Source of the DNA: Methylobacterium sp. GXS13
Lineage (GTDB): Bacteria; Pseudomonadota; Alphaproteobacteria; Rhizobiales; Beijerinckiaceae
Reading direction: 5' to 3'
DNA length: 64,000 nt
Assembly: GCF_001455965.1 (NCBI RefSeq)
Contig: NZ_LKKO01000020.1
Span: forward strand, 1 to 64,000
Shown here: positions 8,528 through 19,968 of the stretch, piece after piece
Layout: every line of letters starts with the position of its first letter
How positions within the stretch are numbered: the first letter of the stretch is position 1
The notes under the pieces: model-generated
Told to the model about the DNA's origin: nothing
What the model saw: the letters and a program-made list of their open reading frames with translations, nothing else
Databases searched by the model: none
Made by a program: the position numbers and the translations under genes

Positions 8528-9802
8528 ATGACGCCAGCCAGCAGGCCGACTCGAAACCGTGGATTCGCCGCCGCGCTCGCCTGCTTGGGTCTCGGGACCC
8601 TGGCCCCAGGCCTGTCGCGTGCGCAGGAGACGAAGGCCAGCTCCGCGCCGCCGGCCAGCGTGCAGATCGACCGCGGCTCGGCCCTCTACGGACGCCCCGA
8701 AGGCGGGGACGCCGCCAAGCTCGCGCCCGTCGCGGGGCCGCCCTTGGCGACAGCTGCCGCCAAGCTGCCGCTCGACAAGCTGAAGGTGCCGGAGGGCTTC
8801 AAGGTCGAGGTCTATGCCAGCGGCCTCGCCAATGCCCGCTCGATGACTCAGGCGCCGGACGGGACGCTGTTCGTCGGCACGCGCACCGTCGGCAAGGTCT
8901 ACGCCGTTCTGCCGCAGGCCGGCTCGGACGGAAAGCGCGAGGTCAAGACCATTGCGTCCGGCCTGCACCGGCCGAACGGCGTCGCGTTCCACGACGGCGC
9001 GCTCTACGTGGCCGAGCTCTCGAAGATCTGGCGCTACGACGACATCGCCAAGCACCTCGACGGATCCGAGAAGCCGAGCCTCGTCTACGACGACCTGCCC
9101 AAGGACGAGGCCCATGGCTGGAAGTTCATCGCCATCGGGCCGGACAACAAGCTCTATGTCCCGATCGGCGCGCCCGGCAACATCGTGATGCCCCCGGACA
9201 CGCACGCCCAGATCCGACGCATCGATCTCGATGGCAAGAACGCCGAGGTGATCGCCCGCGGGGTGCGCAACACGGTGGGCTTCGACTGGAACCCGAAGAC
9301 CAAGCAACTCTGGTTCACCGATAATGGCCGCGACTGGGTCTCGGAGGACATCCCGAACGACGAGCTGAACGTGCTGACGGAGCCGGGCAAGCAGCATTTC
9401 GGCTACCCGTTCTGCCACCAGGGCACATTCACGGATCCGGAATACGGCTGGGGCCATTCCTGCACGGAATTCACGGCGCCGGCGGCCCTGCTCGGGCCGC
9501 ATACGGCGTCGCTCGGCATGCGGTTCTACACCGGCGCTCAGTTCCCGGAAGGCTACAGGGATGCCATGTTCATCGCTCGGCACGGCTCCTGGAATCGAAC
9601 GACCAAGCTCGGCGGCGACGTGGTGGTGGCGCGGCCAGGCCCGGACGGCAAGGTTGCATCCGTGGAGCCGTTCCTGACCGGCTTCCTTCAGGAGAATAAG
9701 TACGCCGGCCGACCGGTGGACGTGCTGGTTGCTAAGGACGGGTCTCTGCTCGTCTCGGACGACTATAATGGCGCGATCTACCGCGTCAGCTACGGTCAGT
9801 GA
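8528..9802 (+). CDS. PQQ-dependent sugar/sorbosone dehydrogenase-like protein
   Basis: 424 residues with an N-terminal signal peptide (LACLGLGTLAPGLSRAQ), so periplasmic. The body is a six-bladed propeller of the soluble glucose/sorbosone dehydrogenase class. It shows VEVYASGLANARSM, LHRPNGVAFHDGALYVAE (the conserved His-Arg-Pro blade), a VPIGAPGN segment, IARGVRNTVGFDW and WFTDNGRDW. C-terminal ARHGSWNR and VLVAKDGSLLVSDDYNG are hallmarks of the family. Members oxidise sugars or aldehydes with PQQ or act as lectin-like propellers. The next gene, a di-haem cytochrome c, overlaps its stop and is the likely electron acceptor. Confidence 0.82.
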   Translation: MTPASRPTRNRGFAAALACLGLGTLAPGLSRAQETKASSAPPASVQIDRGSALYGRPEGGDAAKLAPVAGPPLATAAAKLPLDKLKVPEGFKVEVYASGLANARSMTQAPDGTLFVGTRTVGKVYAVLPQAGSDGKREVKTIASGLHRPNGVAFHDGALYVAELSKIWRYDDIAKHLDGSEKPSLVYDDLPKDEAHGWKFIAIGPDNKLYVPIGAPGNIVMPPDTHAQIRRIDLDGKNAEVIARGVRNTVGFDWNPKTKQLWFTDNGRDWVSEDIPNDELNVLTEPGKQHFGYPFCHQGTFTDPEYGWGHSCTEFTAPAALLGPHTASLGMRFYTGAQFPEGYRDAMFIARHGSWNRTTKLGGDVVVARPGPDGKVASVEPFLTGFLQENKYAGRPVDVLVAKDGSLLVSDDYNGAIYRVSYGQ

Positions 9803-10395
9803 TGCGCCTTGGGGTGAGGATGGGGCTGATCCGGGGGCTTGCGTCCGTCCTCGGTGTCCCGCTGGCGGGTGCGGCGCTGGCTGCGCCCGATGCGGCGATG
9901 CAGGAGCGTCTCGCCCCCTGCGTCGCCTGCCACGGGGGTGGAGCCTCGGAGACGGAGGGCGTACCTTCCCTGGGCGGCCAGCAGGCGGATTACGTCGTGA
10001 CGCAGCTGTTCCAGTTCCGGGAGAAGCAGCGCATAGCGCCCCCGATGAACGACGTCGCCGCCGGCTTCTCCGACGACGACCTGCGCGCCTATGCCGATGC
10101 CGTCGCAACCCTGCCGCCGCCCGCGTGGTCGGGGCCGGCCGCAGACCCGGCCCTGGTGACGCGCGCACAGGCGCTGGTTTCAAAGCACCAGTGCAATTCC
10201 TGTCATGGCGCCGATCTGGCCGGCCGGGATGCGATTCCCCGAATCCGGGCCCAGCGGGAGGAATACCTCGCTCGGGCGCTTATGGCCTACAAGTCGAACG
10301 ACCGGCCGGGCTACGACCCCGCCATGAATGAGGTCGCGCAGGGCCTGAGCGAAGCCGACATCCAAGATCTCGCGGCCTACGTGTCACGGCTCTGA
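9802..10395 (+). CDS. Periplasmic di-haem cytochrome c (c4-like)
   Basis: About 197 residues with a signal peptide (LASVLGVPLAGAALAA). Two c-type haem sites are visible: CVACHGG near residue 40 and CNSCHGAD near residue 133. Each is followed by candidate distal Met residues (PPMNDVAAG and DPAMNEVAQG), in two similar halves. This is the c4 arrangement. The ATG shares a base with the TGA of the sugar dehydrogenase (TGATG), so the two are co-translated, and the pair forms a short periplasmic electron-transfer unit. A second in-frame ATG at 9820 is an alternative start that also yields a signal peptide. Confidence 0.85.
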   Translation: MRLGVRMGLIRGLASVLGVPLAGAALAAPDAAMQERLAPCVACHGGGASETEGVPSLGGQQADYVVTQLFQFREKQRIAPPMNDVAAGFSDDDLRAYADAVATLPPPAWSGPAADPALVTRAQALVSKHQCNSCHGADLAGRDAIPRIRAQREEYLARALMAYKSNDRPGYDPAMNEVAQGLSEADIQDLAAYVSRL

Positions 10396-10404
10396 GGGCC
10401 GCGC

Positions 10405-11181
10405 CTACCCCACCACGCGGAGCGTATCGCCCACCGCGAGCGCTCCACCGGCAATCACTTCGGCGTAAACCCCGAGGTCGCGGTGGCCGAGTCGCGCGTC
10501 GAGGGTCCAGGGGATGTCGTGGTCGCGCACGCCGCTCACCGGATCGACGTTGGTGGCGGCGCAGCGCACCGTGCGCTTGGTGATCTTGAGCCGCAGCCCG
10601 CTCGGCGCCTCGATCACCTGGCCGACCATGTCCAACTCGGCAAAGGGCGCGGGCCCCTCGATCAGCAGGTTGCCCCGGAAGCGCAGCGGATCGACCGGCG
10701 CGCCGAGATAGTCTTCCACCGCCGCCACGCTCGCCCGGTTGATCAGCGAGACGTAGCCGGTGGGCGAATCGGTGAATCGGTATTGCGGTGGCGCCGCCAG
10801 CACCTTCGGCTCGCCCCGCAGGCTTTCCGGCAGCGTGCGCCGCATCAGGTCGGCGAGCCCGTCCAGGCCGGCCTCCGTGTCGAGTCGGAAGGCCAGCGAT
10901 TCCCCGGCATGCTCCACCGTGAGGGTGGCGGAGGAATCGTCGTAGCGGGTGCGCAGGCGGGCGAGCGCCTCGTCGCGCATCAGCATCAGGTACTTGGTCT
11001 TGGGCTGGTGCCGCGGCGCCACCGGATTGAAGCCCGAAGGGCCGTTCTCGATGGCGTAGAGACGGTCCCCCGGGAAGAAGCCGCTGGTCTCCAGCTCGGC
11101 TCGGTCGAGCGGCTCCGGGCTCAGGCCCTTCACGGGGTAGCGGTAGAGGCCCAGGAGGGCGATTCTGAGCGCGGTTTGCAT
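10405..11181 (-). CDS. MOSC domain protein (molybdenum cofactor sulfurase C-terminal type)
   Basis: 258 residues from ATG 11181. The N-terminal beta-barrel part ([17 protein letters not shown]) is the MOSC_N signature. The MOSC core holds [20 protein letters not shown] and [17 protein letters not shown], where the Cys is the expected persulfide or ligand residue. C-terminal [20 protein letters not shown] completes the barrel. Such proteins deliver sulfur to, or carry, a molybdenum cofactor, or act as YcbX-like detoxifying oxidoreductases together with a redox partner. It is convergent with the cytochrome gene and divergent from clpB. Confidence 0.82.
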   Translation of the reverse strand: MQTALRIALLGLYRYPVKGLSPEPLDRAELETSGFFPGDRLYAIENGPSGFNPVAPRHQPKTKYLMLMRDEALARLRTRYDDSSATLTVEHAGESLAFRLDTEAGLDGLADLMRRTLPESLRGEPKVLAAPPQYRFTDSPTGYVSLINRASVAAVEDYLGAPVDPLRFRGNLLIEGPAPFAELDMVGQVIEAPSGLRLKITKRTVRCAATNVDPVSGVRDHDIPWTLDARLGHRDLGVYAEVIAGGALAVGDTLRVVG

Positions 11182-11375
11182 ACGCGGAGGGTGGCTCGGA
11201 AAACCTGCGTCGCGCAAGGCCCGAGCCCCTTGTGGTGCGCAAATACAACACCACATCGGGTCTACCGGTGGCCTTCGGCGCCGGGGCCCCTCGCGGCAGA
11301 GTGCCGGGGGGCGACGTTTCGGCAGGGCCGCGCCATCTCGGGCGGCGGATGCCGGCACGGGAGGGTGAGACACGC

Positions 11376-14012
<2,637 letters not shown>

Positions 14013-14090
14013 GCGGCTTGGTTGCGAGCGGGGCGGTGCGCCGGATGACGGTGCGCCGCCATTTTCGTGTGAGTCGTGCGTTCTGGACCC

Positions 14091-15239
14091 TCAGCCCACA
14101 GCGATGCGCCTGACGCGAGCGAGGATCGCCACCTGCAGCGCGAGGCCCGCAGCCGCCACAGCGGCGGCGGTGATCGGCAGGGCGGAGATTCCCGCCAGCG
14201 TGACCACCACGCCGCCGAGCGCCGCACCGGCCGCGCCGCCCAAATAGTTCGCCGAGCTGTTCAGCGCGACGGCGACGCTGCCGTGATCGGGCTGAAGGTG
14301 CAGCAGGGCATGCTGCTGCGGCGCCTGCGAGGCCCAGCCCATCGCCCCCCAGACCAGTAGCGGCAGGTAGCCGAGGAGCGGGGTGCCGAGCAGGCCAGGG
14401 AGCAATGCGAGCGCCAGCGTCAGCGCGGCCAGGATCACGGCCATCACCCGGCGGGGATCGCGCGTCCGGTCGATCACCGGGCCGACCGAAAAGCTGCCCA
14501 CCATCCCGCCGATGCCCCAGGCCCAGAAATAGGAGGCCGCGGCGTTGCCGAGCCCGACCCGGTCGAGGAGTGGGGCCAGGTAGGTGTAGAGCCCCAAGCT
14601 GGCGATGGCGGTGAGGAAGGTCACCGCCACCGTCGCAACCACCGACGTGTCGGTCAGCAGGGCGATCCGGGCCCGCCACGAGGGCGGCTCCGCAACCTCG
14701 ATGTCGGGCAGGCGGACCAGGATGGCGACCGTGGCGACGGCGCCCAGAAGTGTCACCATCCAGAGGGCGCTCTGCCAGCCGAGCCGTTCGGCGATCCGCA
14801 GCCCGGCCGGCACGCCGATGACCGTCCCGGTGCTCATGCCCCCGAGGGTCAGCGCAAGGGCGCGGCCCTTGCGGCCCGGCTCCACCAGAGTGGCCGCGGA
14901 CGCGATCGCTACCGGCGCGTACAGACCGGCCGCGACGGCTTCGAGCGCCCGGGCCAGGAGCAGCCCCAACAGGCCGGTGGCGAGGGCGCTCAGCATGTTC
15001 GCGATGGTGAAGACCGCGAGCGCCAGCCCGAGGATCCGCCGCACCGGCTTGCCGGCCCGCAGGGTGGCACAGACCGGGGCCGCCAGCGCGTAGGCCAGGG
15101 TGAAGACCGTGACCGCCTGCCCGGCCTCGCCGGGCTCGACCTGGAACGCGGCGCCGATCCCCGGCAGCAGCCCCGCGACCACATACGCATCCAAGCCCAG
15201 GGCGAACATCCCGAGCGCCAGAACCGCGATTCGTCTCAT
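14091..15239 (-). CDS. Major facilitator superfamily transporter (DHA1-like, 12 TM)
   Basis: 382 residues from ATG 15239. The start MRRIAVLALGMFALGLDAYVVAGLLPGIG is typical of YdhP/AraJ-type drug or sugar efflux carriers. About twelve hydrophobic segments are visible. Motif A-like residues follow TM2 (CATLRAGKPVRRILG), and motif C-like GMSTGTVIGVPAG is in TM5. It is divergent from an arsR-type regulator only 51 bases away, with a perfect palindrome between them, so it is very likely repressed by that regulator. The substrate is unknown. Confidence 0.85.
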   Translation of the reverse strand: MRRIAVLALGMFALGLDAYVVAGLLPGIGAAFQVEPGEAGQAVTVFTLAYALAAPVCATLRAGKPVRRILGLALAVFTIANMLSALATGLLGLLLARALEAVAAGLYAPVAIASAATLVEPGRKGRALALTLGGMSTGTVIGVPAGLRIAERLGWQSALWMVTLLGAVATVAILVRLPDIEVAEPPSWRARIALLTDTSVVATVAVTFLTAIASLGLYTYLAPLLDRVGLGNAAASYFWAWGIGGMVGSFSVGPVIDRTRDPRRVMAVILAALTLALALLPGLLGTPLLGYLPLLVWGAMGWASQAPQQHALLHLQPDHGSVAVALNSSANYLGGAAGAALGGVVVTLAGISALPITAAAVAAAGLALQVAILARVRRIAVG

Positions 15240-15258
15240 GTCTCGCCGCCTCTTTACG

Positions 15259-15280
15259 ATGTACGACGAAAATCGTACAT
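15259..15280. promoter_or_regulatory. Palindromic operator between MFS pump and ArsR gene
   Basis: A perfect inverted repeat: ATGTACGA at 15259-15266, six-base spacer CGAAAA, TCGTACAT at 15273-15280. It lies midway in the 51-base divergent promoter region, immediately upstream of the regulator ATG at 15291. Size and placement fit a dimeric winged-helix ArsR repressor controlling both genes. Confidence 0.75.
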
Positions 15281-15290
15281 AAACGGCGTC

Positions 15291-15620
15291 ATGAGCCCTC
15301 GCAAGTTCTTCCATCCGGACGTTTCCGAGCTGACCCTGCACCGGATCCTGTTCGCCCTGAGCGATCCGACTCGCCTGGCGGTGGTATTGGATCTGCTGAA
15401 GGACGGTGAGCGCGCATCGGGCGATCTCCTGGCCGAGAGCGTGCCGCGCTCGACCATGACGCACCATCTCAAGATCCTACGGGAGGCCGGCGTGACGCGC
15501 ACCCGGCCGGAGGGGATGCGCTGCCTGATCTCGCTGCGCCGGGAGGATGTCGACGCGCGCTTCCCCGGGCTCCTCGACGCGATCATGGCTCATGGCGGGG
15601 CCGAGGCGTCAGCGCCGTAA
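15291..15620 (+). CDS. ArsR-family winged-helix transcriptional regulator
   Basis: 109 residues. The winged helix-turn-helix is clear: LHRILFALSDPTRLAVVLDLL, ASGDLLAESVPRSTMTHHLKILREAGV, then the wing TRTRPEGMRCLISLRREDVDARFPG. No Cys-rich metal site (no ELCVCDL-type helix) is present, so it probably senses an organic ligand or redox state rather than arsenic. It is divergent from the efflux carrier, with a palindromic operator between them. Confidence 0.88.
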   Translation: MSPRKFFHPDVSELTLHRILFALSDPTRLAVVLDLLKDGERASGDLLAESVPRSTMTHHLKILREAGVTRTRPEGMRCLISLRREDVDARFPGLLDAIMAHGGAEASAP

Positions 15621-15631
15621 GGAACGGGTTT

Positions 15632-15694
15632 CCGAAGGGCATGCCCTTCGGCGGGTTATCAGGGCCGAGCCCCGATGTTGCAGGGCTCGGCCCT
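15632..15694. terminator. Two strong hairpins between convergent genes
   Basis: Hairpin 1: CCGAAGGGC / GCCCTTCGG (15632-15640 with 15643-15651). Hairpin 2: AGGGCCGAGCCC / GGGCTCGGCCCT (15661-15672 with 15683-15694, ten-base loop). They lie after the arsR stop and before the end of the convergent phosphatase gene. No T-run directly follows, so they may act as bidirectional terminators or be an extragenic repeat. Confidence 0.5.
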
Positions 15695-15754
15695 GCACCC
15701 GCAAAAAGTCGAAGACCTTTTGAAACCAGGGTTTTTCAAGCGTCGGGCAGGCCG

Positions 15755-16648
15755 CTAGGCCTTGCGGATCGCTTTCGCCAGATCGGCTGCCTGGTCGCGG
15801 CCGCGGCAGACCATCCACAGGTCGTCGTGGGCCGACAGCTCCGCATCGAACAGATCGATGAAGGCGGTCGGTGGGGCGGCGAGGTCCGGCCAGTGGTAGA
15901 GGCGAAAGCCCAGCGCCTCGAAAAGCGGCAGGATCGGCGCCAGGTCCCAGAGCATGCTGTTGACGACCGTCGCGTCGAGCCGCCCGGTGGCCAGGAGCGC
16001 GGCGTCCGAGATCGATCCGCCCTCGCTCCAGGGGAACCAGGCCCGCGCATAATCCAGGGTGAAGCGCTGCGCCGCGACGGCGAGCCAGCCGACATGGCCC
16101 GTGCGGCTGGTGGAGGGTTTCAGCGCGCGCAGGGCCTCCGTCCGGCGGCCGCCCCGGGTCGGCGCCCAGAACGCCCGGCCTTCATAGGCCGCGAATAGGA
16201 TACCCCGGGCCGCGTCCGCGGGTTCGATGCGGGCGGGGCCGGACCGGTCCTCGTTCCAGGCCGGTAGGTTCATCACGCCTGCCCGGGGCCAGCCGGCGCG
16301 GCACGCCGCTACCATGACACCCCAGCCCGACAGGCCGCCCGCGAAGGGCCGCGTGCCGTCGATCGGGTCGCCCACGAAGGTCCAGGCATCCCGGGCGAGC
16401 ATCGCTTTCGCGGCCGCGTGGCCCAGATCGCCGGCGGTCTCCTCCTCGATCAGATCGGGCCCGAAGCGGGCGTGCAGCAGACGGCTGACCGCGAGATCGG
16501 CCTCGGTGAGCGCCTGCCCGAGATCCGGTCCCTTGTTGGTCATGTCGAGCCCGGATGCGCGCATCGTGAGGGCCAGCAGGGCGGCCGCCTCGGTGAAGGC
16601 CAGCATCTCGGCCAAAACGGCGTCGATCGAAGCGTCGGGTTGAATCAT
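15755..16648 (-). CDS. Inositol monophosphatase-family phosphatase
   Basis: 297 residues. Metal-binding motifs are present: LIEEETAGD (first acidic pair), FVGDPIDGTRPF (the D-P-I-D-G-T signature at about residue 95) and a C-terminal VVNSMLWDLAPILPLFEALGFRL, which takes the place of the usual WDxAAG block. Family members dephosphorylate inositol phosphate, histidinol phosphate or PAP. The specific substrate cannot be told. Its ATG overlaps the stop of the Nudix gene upstream, and both follow a GST gene, forming one operon. Confidence 0.82.
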   Translation of the reverse strand: MIQPDASIDAVLAEMLAFTEAAALLALTMRASGLDMTNKGPDLGQALTEADLAVSRLLHARFGPDLIEEETAGDLGHAAAKAMLARDAWTFVGDPIDGTRPFAGGLSGWGVMVAACRAGWPRAGVMNLPAWNEDRSGPARIEPADAARGILFAAYEGRAFWAPTRGGRRTEALRALKPSTSRTGHVGWLAVAAQRFTLDYARAWFPWSEGGSISDAALLATGRLDATVVNSMLWDLAPILPLFEALGFRLYHWPDLAAPPTAFIDLFDAELSAHDDLWMVCRGRDQAADLAKAIRKA

Positions 16649-17220
16649 GCGGCGAACAAATCCGGGCGGCGCAGCATCAGCGCCTGGACCAGCACCAGGG
16701 TCTTGAGGTCGACCAGGCGGCCGGAACGCGCCTGTTCTGCCAGGACGGACAGGGGCAGCTCCAGCACCGCGACCTGCTCGCCCTCGCCGGCGAGGCCCGC
16801 GCCGGGGCCGACCCGGTCGGTTTCGGCATAGGGCGCGAGGTAGAGCCAGAGCCGCTCGGAGGAGACGCTCGGCATACTGTAGGCGTGGGTCACGGGCTCG
16901 AGCCGCTCAAGCCGCAGGCCCGCCTCCTCCATCGCCTCACGGATCGCGGTCTCTTCCGGCTCGCCGCCGTCGAGGCCACCCGCGGGCGCCTCGTCGAGGG
17001 AAGCGGGCTCGCCCCAGAAGGCGGGCCCGACCCGGTTCTGCCGGACCAGCAGGGCGACCCGGCGCCCGGGATCGTAGGGCAGCACGCATGCCGCCTCGCC
17101 GTGGTCCTCCAGGGCCCGCGGCACCGTGCTGCCGTCGGGCTGGGTGAGCGTGGCGATGCCGAAGGTGTTCCAGCCCCTGTGGATCACCCGCAGGGGGAGG
17201 GCGGTCTGCGTGCCGGTCAT
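16645..17220 (-). CDS. Nudix hydrolase (NudK-like box)
   Basis: 191 residues. The Nudix box reads AGGLDGGEPEETAIREAMEEAG at about residues 79-100, with REAMEEAG carrying the catalytic Glu pair. The segment between the first Gly and REx2EE is one residue shorter than the classical pattern, as I remember for E. coli NudK (GDP-mannose hydrolase). A preceding beta-strand (VALLVRQNR) and the downstream PSVSSERLWLYLAPY also fit the ADP-sugar/GDP-mannose branch. It overlaps the phosphatase gene by four bases. Together they may clean up nucleotide sugars or their monophosphate products; that is inference. Confidence 0.82.
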   Translation of the reverse strand: MTGTQTALPLRVIHRGWNTFGIATLTQPDGSTVPRALEDHGEAACVLPYDPGRRVALLVRQNRVGPAFWGEPASLDEAPAGGLDGGEPEETAIREAMEEAGLRLERLEPVTHAYSMPSVSSERLWLYLAPYAETDRVGPGAGLAGEGEQVAVLELPLSVLAEQARSGRLVDLKTLVLVQALMLRRPDLFAA

Positions 17221-17227
17221 GGACGGA

Positions 17228-17935
17228 TCAGCGCTGGGTGGTCGCGGCGGTCTGGCCGAACATGACCTTCTTGGCGTCCTCGCTCATGGTCTTGCCGTGG
17301 TCGGGATTGACCTCGGGCGCCCGGGCATAGGCCGCCTTGGTGGCGGGCCGCTCCGCGATGGCGGTGAACCAGCGCTTGAGATGGGGGTGCTCGTCGAGGT
17401 TCTGGCCCTGCTTCTCCCACGGCACGATCCACGGGTAGCTGGCTATGTCGGCGATCGAGTACTCGGAACCCGCGATGTAGGGGCGGTCGGCTAAGCGCCG
17501 GTCGAGCACGCCGTAGAGCCGGTTGGTCTCGTTGACGTAGCGCTTGATCGCGTAGTCGATCTTCTCGGGGGCGTATTGCGAGAAGTGATGGTTCTGGCCG
17601 AGCATCGGCCCCAATCCGCCCATCTGCCAGAACAGCCATTGCAGGACCTCGGCCCGACCGCGCAGATCACGCGCGATGAAGCGCCCGGTCTTCTCGGCGA
17701 GATACAACAGGATCGCGCCCGATTCGAACAGAGAAACCGGCGCGCCACCATCGGCCGGCTCATCATCGACGATCGCCGGCATGCGATTGTTCGGCGCGAT
17801 CTTGAGAAAATCCGGGTTGAATTGTTCGCCTTTGCCGATGTTGACCGGCTTGATCCGGTACGGAACGCCGGTCTCTTCGAGTAACATCGTGATCTTGTGG
17901 CCGTTCGGCGTCGGCCAATAGTACAGATCGATCAT
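17228..17935 (-). CDS. Glutathione S-transferase, YfcG/YghU (Ure2p-like) type
   Basis: 235 residues from ATG 17935. The thioredoxin-like N-terminal domain begins MIDLYYWPTPNGHKITMLLEE. The Asn-Gly-His-Lys replaces the catalytic Tyr/Ser, which is typical of disulfide-bond reductases of the YfcG class. NNRMPAIVD (cis-Pro) and FESGAILLYLAEK bind glutathione. The helical C-terminal domain includes QWLFWQMGGLGPMLGQNHHF, diagnostic of this subfamily. It stands seven bases before the Nudix gene in the same direction. Likely role: glutathione-dependent thiol-disulfide reduction in the cytoplasm. Confidence 0.88.
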   Translation of the reverse strand: MIDLYYWPTPNGHKITMLLEETGVPYRIKPVNIGKGEQFNPDFLKIAPNNRMPAIVDDEPADGGAPVSLFESGAILLYLAEKTGRFIARDLRGRAEVLQWLFWQMGGLGPMLGQNHHFSQYAPEKIDYAIKRYVNETNRLYGVLDRRLADRPYIAGSEYSIADIASYPWIVPWEKQGQNLDEHPHLKRWFTAIAERPATKAAYARAPEVNPDHGKTMSEDAKKVMFGQTAATTQR

Positions 17936-18126
17936 CGGATTGTGTCCTGTTGACGCATCACCCTGGCGGCGATGCCGGCTTTCGGAAAAGATGATGCCAA
18001 AACAAAGCTCGCGCGCCGCCTCGTGGATGCACGATCCGGCGGAGGCCCCGAGCCCCTGTTCTGGGGAGGTGGGCCCGCGACGCGCCTCGGTCAAGCATGG
18101 CCCGGGCCAGCCGATCCATCGCGGCC

Positions 18127-19083
18127 TCACCCGCCGGCGCAGCCCTGAACGTCCACGTAGAGGGCGTAGAGCGACTGGCTCGCCGCCATGAACAGACGGT
18201 TCCGGTGCCGACCGCCGAAGCAGAGATTGGCGCAGCGTTCCGGCAGGCGGATGCGGCCGATCAGGCGGCCGTCCGGGTTGAACACCATCACGCCGTCCAG
18301 CGCGTCGTCGCCCATACCCCAGCCGCACCACAGATTGCCGTCGGTATCGCAGCGGATCCCATCCGGGGTGCCCGGCCCGGCATCGATCAGAACCCGGCGG
18401 TCGCCTAGGGTACGGCCGCCGACCACGTCGAACGCGACGATGCGCCGGGTCGGCAGCCCGCGGGACTCGACAAGGTAGAGCTTCGATTCGTCGGGTGAGA
18501 AGCACAGGCCGTTCGGACCGGCAATGTCGTGCGCGACCACCGCGAGCGCGCCGGTCTCGGCGTCCACCCGGTAGACGTTCTGCGGCAGCTCCGACTCGGC
18601 CCGCTCACCCTCGTAGAACCCGGCGATGCCGAAGGTCGGGTCGGTGAACCAGACCGAGCCGTCGCGGGCGGTGACGACATCGTTCGGCGAATTGAGGCGC
18701 TTGCCCTCGAACGCCTCCGCCAACACCGTGATGGCCCCGTCATATTCGGTCCGCACGACTCGGCGGCCGCCATGCTCGCAGGTGACGAGCCGCCCCTGCC
18801 GGTCGCGGGTGTTGCCGTTGGCAAAACCCGACGGCTTGCGGAATACGCCGACCGCACCGCTTTCCTCGTCCCAGCGCAGGATCCGGTTGTTGGGGATGTC
18901 GCTCCATAGGAGATAGCGCCCATCTCCGAACCAGACCGGGCCCTCGCACCAGCGGCAGCCGGTCGCCAGACGCTCGACCGCCGCGCTGAACACCCGATAG
19001 CGGGCGAAGGACGCATCGAGGATCTCGATGGCCGGATCCGGATAGCGGGTGCTCGGTATCCACACGGATCTGATCTCCCCCAT
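18127..19083 (-). CDS. SMP-30/gluconolactonase family hydrolase
   Basis: 318 residues from ATG 19083. The six-bladed propeller signature is strong: CRWCEGPVWFGDGRYLLWSDI, carrying the metal-binding Glu of E-G-P-x-W; FANGNTRDRQGRLVTCEHG; LNSPNDVVTARDGSVWFTDP, with the metal-binding Asn; then GPNGLCFSPDESKLY and GTPDGIRCDTDGNLWCG, with the catalytic Asp. Enzymes of this family open sugar lactones. The lack of a signal peptide suggests a cytoplasmic role. The frame is open further upstream, but that part is low-complexity and Pro/Arg rich, so the ATG at 19083 is preferred. Confidence 0.88.
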   Translation of the reverse strand: MGEIRSVWIPSTRYPDPAIEILDASFARYRVFSAAVERLATGCRWCEGPVWFGDGRYLLWSDIPNNRILRWDEESGAVGVFRKPSGFANGNTRDRQGRLVTCEHGGRRVVRTEYDGAITVLAEAFEGKRLNSPNDVVTARDGSVWFTDPTFGIAGFYEGERAESELPQNVYRVDAETGALAVVAHDIAGPNGLCFSPDESKLYLVESRGLPTRRIVAFDVVGGRTLGDRRVLIDAGPGTPDGIRCDTDGNLWCGWGMGDDALDGVMVFNPDGRLIGRIRLPERCANLCFGGRHRNRLFMAASQSLYALYVDVQGCAGG

Positions 19084-19515
19084 CGGCGCGCAATTCGGCG
19101 CGCGGCGCCCGCGATACAGAATCGCCGAAGAGATGCCAGAGGAGGAAAGGCTACCACGTTGCCGAAGGCTTGGTCGCCGCGCAAACGCTAGCTTGGGCGC
19201 TTGCGGTTTAAGACAAGAAACCCGCAGCGCGACCTCGCGGGCGCGACGAGGACCAAGATCCCCCACCGCCTGTTTCCGAGCCGCACCTCCACCGCCCCCC
19301 AATGGACATGCAGCCGGTTCGTCGGTGCGAGAATCAGCCCTCGCCGTCCCAAGGAAGAGCTTAGTCGCAGTAGAATTGTCTGACAAGTGATCGACGCGTT
19401 TGCCGATCGGCCCTTGCCCGATGCGGTTAATCGGCCTGGCGGGTCAGCTAGTGCCGGCTGCCCCGTTGCGTCAGCCCCCCCGAAACGCTAGGGCTTACGT
19501 GCCGTAACGGGCAGT
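19084..19515. other. Intergenic, no gene seen
   Basis: About 430 bases between the lactonase start and tRNA-Pro. It should contain promoters for both. No clear -35/-10 pair or coding frame stands out. Confidence 0.4.
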
Positions 19516-19592
<77 letters not shown>

Positions 19593-19618
19593 TTCGATCA
19601 GGAGCTTGTCGAGTTCAG

Positions 19619-19930
19619 ATGCCGAGTGCTCGCATCTTCCGTCCATCCCGGGACGCCACGCAGTCGGGCCTGGCTCGCACCAAGCAGTGGATCCTGGAGT
19701 TCGACCAGACCAGCCCGCGCGAGATCGATCCGTTGATGGGCTGGAACGGATCGGCTGACATGATGCAGCAGGTGCGTCTGGAATTCGACACGGAGGAGGA
19801 GGCGGTGGCTTACGCCAAGCGCGAGGGCATCGCCTATCGGGTCGAACAGCCGGCCAAACCGGTGTTCCGCAAGGGTTTGTCCTACTCGGACAACTTCAAG
19901 TTCAACCGTACGGCACCCTGGACCCACTGA
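19619..19930 (+). CDS. NDUFS4-like complex I accessory subunit
   Basis: 103 residues from ATG 19619. MPSARIFRPSRDATQSG, then W-I-LEFDQTSPREIDPLMGWNGSADMMQQVRL, and C-terminal YSDNFKFNRTAPWTH match the ETC complex I conserved region (mitochondrial 18-kDa NDUFS4), found as a separate gene in alphaproteobacteria. It assists assembly and stability of NADH:quinone oxidoreductase at the membrane arm junction. The gene is not near a nuo operon in this window, as is usual for it. The open frame extending upstream through the tRNA is an artefact. Confidence 0.9.
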   Translation: MPSARIFRPSRDATQSGLARTKQWILEFDQTSPREIDPLMGWNGSADMMQQVRLEFDTEEEAVAYAKREGIAYRVEQPAKPVFRKGLSYSDNFKFNRTAPWTH

Positions 19931-19968
19931 GCCGTTCCGGCATCGTCGAGTGAAGCGACCGCCGCTTT

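Noticed and set aside
8255..10183. 642-codon minus-strand frame over the sugar dehydrogenase and cytochrome genes
   Set aside because: It is a shadow of two strongly supported genes. Only its last 53 codons, outside them, were kept as a weak candidate.
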